18,424 bases of DNA, taken from the NCBI GenBank assembly GCA_033855775.1, contig JAWVFT010000071.1, forward strand, positions 1 through 18,424. The letters are read 5' to 3'. This DNA is from DASVTR01 sp033855775. Its GTDB lineage: Bacteria; Acidobacteriota; Blastocatellia; Pyrinomonadales; Pyrinomonadaceae. Shown here piece after piece: positions 14,901 through 18,424 of the stretch (positions are counted from its first letter, which is position 1; the number at the start of each line of letters is the position of its first letter). Position numbers and translations under genes: made by a program. The notes under the pieces were generated by a model. It was given only the letters and a program-made list of their open reading frames with translations. It was not told the origin of the DNA and made no database searches.

Positions 14901-16003
14901 ACGCCAGTCATTCGCAAAGGCCGCCCGCCGTCGTCGTAGAAAGCGTGACCGACGCCGCCGACCCAGTGAACGCCGCCGTCCGGCCAAAGGACGCGATACT
15001 CTATGTCGTAGGCCGCGCCTTCGGAGAGCGCGAGGCCGACGGCAGCGGTCACACGCCGGCGGTCGTCCGCGTGGATGAGTTCGACGAAGGCTTCAAAGTT
15101 ATCGGGCTGCGCGCCGGAAGCGATGCCGTGTAGCGGCGACAAAGATTCCGACCAGTTCAACTCGTTGGTCTGCGTGTTCCAATCCCAAGTTCCCATGCGC
15201 GCGGCTTCGAGCGCGAGATGCAAACGCTCCTCGCTCTTTCTGAGAGCTTCTTCAGCGCGCCTGCGCTGCGCTATTTCATGAAAGACGAGGACGACGCCGC
15301 TCGTGCTGCCCCCGTCATCAATGATGGGAGCGCCGCTGTCGTCAATCGGAATCTCGCGGCCATCTCTGGCGATGAGCAGCGTGTGATTGGCGAGGCCCAC
15401 GATTCGGCCTTCGCGGATAACTTTAGCCACGGGGCTTTCAACCGGCGCCCGCGTTCGCTCGTTGATGATGCGAAAGATTTCCTCCAACCGTTTGCCCTGC
15501 GCCTCAGCGAGCGGCCAACCGGTCAAACTCTGCGCGACCGGATTCATGAACGTGACGAGGCCCGCGGCGTCCGTCGTTATCACTGCATCGCCGATGCTTC
15601 GCAGCGTCGTCGAAAGCTGTTCGCGGCTTTCGCTGAGCGAGCGCGCAGTCGCTTCCGCTCGCGCCCTGGCCCTGTGCATCGCTTCGCTCAGGACGGCTAT
15701 CGCAGACCCGACGAAGAGGAAAATAGAGAGACTGAGAAGATGTTCGGAGGCGCCGATAAAGAGCGAGAAGGTCGGCGCGACGAAGAAATAGGCGGCGGCC
15801 AAAGCTCCGAGCAGCACGGAGAGCAAAGCGGGCCGCAGCCCACAGGCCCAAGCCGTCAGAATCACGGCGAGGAAGTAAGTGATGTATGGAACGTTTGTGT
15901 CGCCGAGCGCTGGATTGAGGGCGAGGCGTGCCGCCGTTGCGACGACAACGCTTGCGACCGCAAAGCCGTAGCACGACGCGGGCGAGCGCAGCACATTCAA
16001 CAT
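11957..16003 (-). CDS. Membrane hybrid histidine kinase with five PAS domains, GAF and receiver
   Basis: A 1348-aa sensor kinase. The N-terminus (about 10-115) has four hydrophobic helices resembling the KdpD-type DUF4118 membrane domain. Five PAS units follow at about 128-240, 254-370, 384-514, 521-640 and 644-765, most ending in a DITERKRAEE-type linker, then GAF (about 790-945), HisKA (SHELRTPL, His near 982), HATPase (NLVSNAVKF, DTGEGI, GGLGLGLAI) and a C-terminal receiver (about 1226-1345; VVDDERD, SDIGMP, AKPID). The ATG is preceded by AGGAGG at 11 nt. The membrane block has very short loops, so sensing is probably in the membrane or by the cytoplasmic PAS/GAF array (inference). No response regulator with DNA-binding output is adjacent. 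HisKA-HATPase-REC is closely similar to the 743-aa kinase at 185-2416. The ligand is unknown. Confidence 0.95.
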   Translation of the reverse strand: MLNVLRSPASCYGFAVASVVVATAARLALNPALGDTNVPYITYFLAVILTAWACGLRPALLSVLLGALAAAYFFVAPTFSLFIGASEHLLSLSIFLFVGSAIAVLSEAMHRARARAEATARSLSESREQLSTTLRSIGDAVITTDAAGLVTFMNPVAQSLTGWPLAEAQGKRLEEIFRIINERTRAPVESPVAKVIREGRIVGLANHTLLIARDGREIPIDDSGAPIIDDGGSTSGVVLVFHEIAQRRRAEEALRKSEERLHLALEAARMGTWDWNTQTNELNWSESLSPLHGIASGAQPDNFEAFVELIHADDRRRVTAAVGLALSEGAAYDIEYRVLWPDGGVHWVGGVGHAFYDDGGRPLRMTGVAVDITDRKRAEEALRASEDRYRAFVENSSEAIWRFELEQPVATGLPEDELIERCYEHGYLAECNDAMAKMYGFKSAREIVGARLGDMLVRSDPANIEYLRAFVRSGFHLTEAESHEFDREGRQKIFVNNLVGIIENGLLLRAWGTQSDITERKRAEAALRESESRFRRIVESNLIGVSFSKLSGEITYANDAYLELLGFTRAELEAGKIRWDDLTPPEYSHLDEQAISEIKERGVCTPFEKEHIRKDGTRVPVLVGSAQLEGEETCVAFILDLTERKRAEEIRTQLAAIVESSDDAIIGKTLDGTLMSWNMSAQRMYGYTDEEVIGKHISLIIPPERADELERILAQLREDEPVRNLETRRVRKDGTIINVAISVSPIKNSAGKIIGAATIARDITQRKRAEEERTRLLEREQEARAEAERAVDRIARLQDITAALSEALTPAQVATVVLNQGLTAMGAQAGSVAWLNEQGDELELIDAVGFPPELVDAYRRFPMDAHVPLADAVRAGEIVLIENFNDRERLYPNLVSLHTQTRNEALAAVPLIVEGRTIGAMGLSFREPQKFDDEDRAFMIALARQCAQAIMRARLYEAERRSRAEAEAANRMKDEFLATLSHELRTPLTAMLGWTRLLRTGNLDETTAEHALATVERNARAQAQLIEDLLDVSRIITGKLRLETHPLELVPIIEAAVEAIRPAADAKSIRLRTELDPRVGYVSGDPARLQQIIWNLVSNAVKFTGKGGQITVGLERAGSHVQLSVKDTGEGIKAEFLPYVFDRFRQADGSTTRVHGGLGLGLAIVRHLVELHGGTVKAESDGEGHGASFTVSLPLLSLPADTTGAERNSKARGNGARHAPEAPLSNLRVLVVDDERDARELLTVVLERQGASVRAVGSAAEALAAFGALKPDVLVSDIGMPNDDGYSLIRRVRALAPEEGGQVPAVALTAYAGDNAREKTLAAGFQVHLAKPIDPTELLASIARLVKK

Positions 16004-16441
16004 CAGTCGCCTGCCCTCCTATCTTTTGTCGGGGGAAGGCGCGGCTGGCTGGAAGCGTTGAGAGTTGCGACGATTCGGCTCGCAACCGCGTTGGAAGTCA
16101 TAAACTACCTCTTGGCTTGTTCTTTCGGGCAACCAACTTACCTTACATCTTCGCTGCCGCGCAATTGTTTTGAAAGTGAGGCGATTATATGCAGAAGCGC
16201 GGCGCAAGCAAAAACAACGCGGCAAGACTAAAGGGCCGCGAGCGCGAAATGATGAACGACGTGCGCGCGAACGCGATGAACGCGATGAAGGCTAAAGGCG
16301 AACATGATGAAGGCGACAACTATCAATCGCTTGTCCTTCGTTGCTCATCCTTCATGACTCGCCCGGCGCGTCCACATGCTTCTACTACTTGCTCTCGTAG
16401 ACTTGTTGCGTCATGATAAATGGCCGAAGGAGCAAACGTTC
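16004..16441. other. Divergent intergenic region
   Basis: 438 bp between the divergent kinase and the ferredoxin/MBL gene. It holds the kinase ribosome site (AGGAGG, 16020-16015) and candidate promoter (16184-16211). A 75-codon plus-strand frame at 16189-16416 has a possible GAGG 8 nt upstream, but its product (rich in Met/Asn/Arg, with short repeats such as two GCGATGAA copies) resembles nothing I know, so I leave it uncalled. No convincing plus-strand promoter pair was found. The nearest is TTGCTC (16389) with CATGAT (16412), which is weak. Confidence 0.5.
16184..16211 (-). promoter_or_regulatory. Candidate promoter for the five-PAS kinase
   Basis: On the minus strand a perfect TATAAT (16189-16184) lies 16 bp after TTGCTT (16211-16206). 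The -10 is strong and the -35 only partly matches. The leader to the ATG at 16003 would be about 175 nt. Confidence 0.45.
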
Positions 16442-17320
16442 ATGGCTAACCCTGCCGAGCGACTGCCGGAGAATGTCGCGGGCGACTTTTTCGTTGACGC
16501 CAGTTGCATAGACTGCGACGCCTGCCGCCAGATTGCGCCGTCAATCTTCCGCGACCACGGCGACCAATCGAGCGTCTATCGCCAGCCGCAGACCGAAGCC
16601 GAGACGTGCCTCGCGTTGATGTCGCTCGTGGCCTGCCCGACCGGCTCAATCGGCACGGCCCGCAAACACGACGCGCGCATCGGGATTGACGCCTTTCCCA
16701 TGCCCATCAGCGATAACGTCTACTTCTGCGGCTTCACCTCCGAATCGAGCTACGGCGCGTGGAGCTATCTCATCTTGCGCCCCGCGAACGAGGGCGGCAA
16801 CGTGCTCGTTGACAGCCCGCGCTTCGCAGGGCCGCTCGTCAAACGCATCACGGAGTTGGGCGGCGTTCGGACGATGTTTCTGACACACCGCGACGACGTG
16901 GCGGACCACGCGAAGTTCGCCAAAAAGTTTGGCTGCGAGCGCATCATGCACGCGGCTGACGGAGCGGCCCGCTACTCAATCGAGCGCGTCATCGAAGGCG
17001 AAGACGCCGTTCATCTGGACGACGACCTGACGATTATTCCGACGCCCGGACATACGCGCGGCCACATGCTCTTGCTCTATCGAAACAAGTTTCTCTTCAC
17101 GGGCGACCATCTCGCTTGGTCGCCCTCGAAAGAGACGCTGACGGCCTTTCGCAGCGTCGCATGGTATTCATGGCCGGAGCAGACGCGCTCGATGATGAAG
17201 CTGCGCGACTATCAATTCGAGTGGACGCTGCCGGGCCACGGTCGCATTCATCAGGACCCGCCGGAAGCGATGCAAGCGCACCTCGAACGCTGCATCGAAT
17301 GGATGAAAGCGACGGCGTAA
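16442..17320 (+). CDS. Ferredoxin-domain metallo-beta-lactamase-fold hydrolase
   Basis: 292 aa. The N-terminus is a small ferredoxin-like domain with Cys22, Cys25, Cys28 (CxxCxxC) and Cys65 followed by Pro, enough for one [4Fe-4S] cluster. The rest is an MBL-fold hydrolase with likely metal ligands His149, Asp151, Asp155 and His156 (motif HxDxxxDH instead of HxHxDH), His204 (TPGHTRGH), Asp222 (TGDH) and His266 (PGHG). A similar THRDDVADH-type family occurs in cyanobacteria and plants (from memory); its substrate is not established to my knowledge. I chose the ATG at 16442 because AAGGAG lies 9 nt upstream. The in-frame ATG at 16376 would add a short Leu-rich tail but has no ribosome site. A small zinc-ribbon gene follows 84 nt downstream and may be co-transcribed. 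Redox control of the hydrolase by the cluster is inference. Confidence 0.9.
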   Translation: MANPAERLPENVAGDFFVDASCIDCDACRQIAPSIFRDHGDQSSVYRQPQTEAETCLALMSLVACPTGSIGTARKHDARIGIDAFPMPISDNVYFCGFTSESSYGAWSYLILRPANEGGNVLVDSPRFAGPLVKRITELGGVRTMFLTHRDDVADHAKFAKKFGCERIMHAADGAARYSIERVIEGEDAVHLDDDLTIIPTPGHTRGHMLLLYRNKFLFTGDHLAWSPSKETLTAFRSVAWYSWPEQTRSMMKLRDYQFEWTLPGHGRIHQDPPEAMQAHLERCIEWMKATA

Positions 17321-17404
17321 AGAGCCATCTTAAAAAAGCCATCTCATCGGCTCGCGGCGAAACCAAGCACGCGGGCTGCGGCCACAAAATATGGGGAGCA
17401 AAAA

Positions 17405-17557
17405 ATGAACTGTCCTAACTGCGAAAGGGTCATCAGCAGCAGCTTCGCGCTGCGCTGCCGCGTCTGCCATCAACGCTTATTCCTCTGGTACGTCTTCGCC
17501 AGTCTCCTCGCGCTCGCGGCCCTGACCGGCCTCCTCTTCCTGCTCGAACTGGTTTGA
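17405..17557 (+). CDS. 50-aa zinc-ribbon single-pass membrane microprotein
   Basis: A short frame of 50 aa beginning MNCPNCERV. It has two CxxC knuckles (Cys3/Cys6 and Cys18/Cys21) spaced as in a zinc ribbon, followed by one strongly hydrophobic helix (about 26-48) running to the C-terminus. GGGGAG lies 6 nt before the ATG, an excellent ribosome site, which is the main reason to call so small a gene. It resembles generic zinc-ribbon membrane microproteins, but I recognise no named family. It is 84 nt downstream of the ferredoxin/MBL gene on the same strand, so possibly in the same transcript. The N-terminal ribbon is probably cytoplasmic (inference). Confidence 0.7.
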   Translation: MNCPNCERVISSSFALRCRVCHQRLFLWYVFASLLALAALTGLLFLLELV

Positions 17558-17708
17558 CGCATTGCCCGTCCACCTCACGCGCACGCGACCAGACTTCGCC
17601 CGCGTTTCCCCAAACACGCCCGTCAACTCGCAGGCTCTCCGGCCGACGCTTCATCCGGCGACTCCGGCGCGGTGGCAAAGCGCGCGTGCGGTTTCGCGCC
17701 CGTTTTGT

Positions 17709-17720
17709 TATAACTACAAT
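17709..17720 (+). promoter_or_regulatory. Possible -10 region for lepA
   Basis: TATAAC and TACAAT lie side by side just before the hairpin. The -35 candidates at the right spacing (TTTCGC at 17692) match poorly, so this is only a weak candidate. Confidence 0.3.
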
Positions 17721-17721
17721 G

Positions 17722-17787
17722 ACAAGCAACAAGTGACGAGTGACAAGCAAGACTGTTCCGGCTCGTCACTCGTCACTTGTTGTTTGT
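17722..17787. repeat. 23-bp inverted repeat of RAGTGAC-type units, directly before lepA
   Basis: Arms 17722-17744 and 17765-17787 pair at 22 of 23 positions (the exception is a G-T), with a 20-nt loop. The inner arm carries a 7-bp tandem unit (AAGTGAC then GAGTGAC). The right arm ends 10 nt before the lepA ATG. If transcription starts from the -10 boxes at 17709-17720, the whole stem would be the 5' leader of lepA and would sit against its translation start. Confidence 0.8.
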
Positions 17788-17797
17788 TGCTATTTTT

Positions 17798-18424
17798 ATG
17801 AACCCAGAACGCATCCGAAATTTTTCCATCATCGCCCACATCGACCACGGCAAGTCCACGCTCGCCGACCGCTTGCTCGAACTGACGGGCGCGGTCGCCG
17901 GGCGCGACATGGAAGCCCAGGTCTTAGACAACATGGACTTGGAGCGCGAGCGCGGCATCACGATTAAATCGCACGCTGTTCGTCTCGACTACAAGGCGCG
18001 CGACGGGCAGGCTTACGTCCTGAATCTGATTGACACGCCGGGCCACGTCGATTTCAGCTACGAAGTCTCGCGTTCGCTCTCGGCCTGCGAGGGCGCGCTG
18101 CTCGTCGTTGACGCTTCGCAGGGCGTCGAAGCCCAGACGCTCGCCAATACCTATCTCGCCATCGACAACAACCTCGAACTGATTCCCGTCATCAACAAGA
18201 TTGACTTGCCAGGAGCCGAGCCGGATAAAGCCATCGAGCAGATAGAGCATCTCATCGGGTTGGAAACGCACAACGCCGTCTTCACCAGCGCCAAGACGGG
18301 CCTCGGCGTTGACGAAGTGCTGGAGGCCATCGTCCGCGACGTGCCGCATCCGAAGGGCAATCCTGACGCGCCGCTCAAAGCTCTCATCTTCGATTCGTGG
18401 TACGACTCTTACCGCGGCGTCATC
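17798..18424 (+). CDS. lepA: Elongation factor 4 (LepA), 5' part, cut by window edge
   Basis: 209 codons are visible and the frame is open at the right edge; full-length LepA is about 600 aa. LepA is a ribosome-binding translational GTPase related to EF-G. The GTPase motifs are intact: G1 AHIDHGKST (13-21), the switch I segment ERERGITIK, G3 DTPGHVDF, G4 NKID and G5 SAKTG, followed by the start of domain II. The ATG gives the canonical N-terminus (MNPERIRNFSIIAHIDHGKS). No Shine-Dalgarno sequence is seen: the ten bases before the start are GCTATTTTT-like, and a 23-bp inverted repeat ends just upstream. No other gene is visible on its side. Confidence 0.97.
   Translation, partial: MNPERIRNFSIIAHIDHGKSTLADRLLELTGAVAGRDMEAQVLDNMDLERERGITIKSHAVRLDYKARDGQAYVLNLIDTPGHVDFSYEVSRSLSACEGALLVVDASQGVEAQTLANTYLAIDNNLELIPVINKIDLPGAEPDKAIEQIEHLIGLETHNAVFTSAKTGLGVDEVLEAIVRDVPHPKGNPDAPLKALIFDSWYDSYRGVI

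Larger units (their letters stand above)
17558..17797. other. Intergenic region upstream of lepA
   Basis: 240 bp without a supported gene. The first 140 bp are GC-rich with no recognisable signal. Then come possible -10 boxes TATAAC (17709-17714) and TACAAT (17715-17720), the latter 17 bp after a poor -35, and the hairpin at 17722-17787. The 105-codon minus-strand frame 17433-17750 runs through the repeat and the microprotein and is rejected. Confidence 0.5.

Noticed and set aside
13310..16231. Long plus-strand frames opposite the five-PAS kinase (13310-14218, 14225-15133, 15218-16231)
   Set aside because: All are antisense to a complete kinase with conserved PAS, GAF and kinase motifs. Long antisense frames are expected in GC-rich genes.
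16189..16416. 75-codon plus-strand frame in the intergenic region
   Set aside because: A GAGG lies at a possible distance, but the sequence is low in complexity with short repeats and overlaps the candidate kinase promoter. Coding cannot be supported without conservation data.
16376..16441. In-frame N-terminal extension of the ferredoxin/MBL protein as a signal peptide
   Set aside because: The extra 22 residues contain only a short Leu-rich run without a cleavage site. The upstream ATG has no ribosome site, whereas the ATG at 16442 has AAGGAG at 9 nt.
17433..17750. 105-codon minus-strand frame
   Set aside because: Its start lies in the inverted repeat, and it is antisense to the better-supported microprotein. 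There is no family resemblance.

Overview
This 18.4 kb window is GC-rich bacterial chromosome dominated by signal-transduction genes. The partial lepA at the right edge, the very large hybrid kinases and the short-period intergenic repeats would fit an Acidobacteriota-like soil bacterium (for example Blastocatellia). That placement is inference from gene content and has low confidence. I see no phage genes, transposases, CRISPR arrays, tRNA or rRNA.

Left region (1-9.65 kb), minus strand. A tightly packed operon is read right to left from a good sigma70-type promoter (TTTACA, 17 bp, TATAAC; 9650-9622). Its order is: (1) a 1856-aa kinase with no visible membrane segment, made of tandem HAMP units, GAF, coiled coil, HisKA, HATPase and three receiver domains; (2) a CheR-type methyltransferase; (3) a CheB-type methylesterase without a receiver; (4) a REC-GAF-HisKA-HATPase-REC hybrid kinase. 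Junctions overlap or nearly touch (ATGA, a 2-nt gap, TGATG), which suggests translational coupling. No CheA, CheW, chemoreceptor or flagellar gene is visible. The module therefore looks like a non-canonical, possibly methylation-tuned phosphorelay rather than a standard chemotaxis cluster. Downstream of it, at the very left edge, lies a 21-bp tandem repeat with nested palindromes.

Middle (10.07-16.0 kb). A 593-aa predicted membrane protein of unknown function with an Asn-rich linker (+ strand) converges on a 1348-aa membrane hybrid kinase (KdpD-like transmembrane block, five PAS, GAF, HisKA, HATPase, REC; - strand). Between them lies a 35-bp-arm hairpin built of 7-bp units, followed by a U-run on the minus strand. 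The catalytic core and receiver of this kinase closely resemble those of the 743-aa kinase at the left, so the two are paralogs.

Right (16.4-18.4 kb), plus strand. The genes are a ferredoxin/metallo-beta-lactamase fusion protein, a 50-aa double-CxxC single-membrane-helix microprotein, a second 7-bp-unit hairpin, and the 5' 209 codons of lepA (elongation factor 4), cut by the window edge.

The points most worth a second look are the CheR/CheB plus poly-HAMP kinase operon, the exact 276-bp indel-free repeat array with a near-identical 170-bp block shared by units five apart, and the intergenic repeats with a 7- or 21-bp period.
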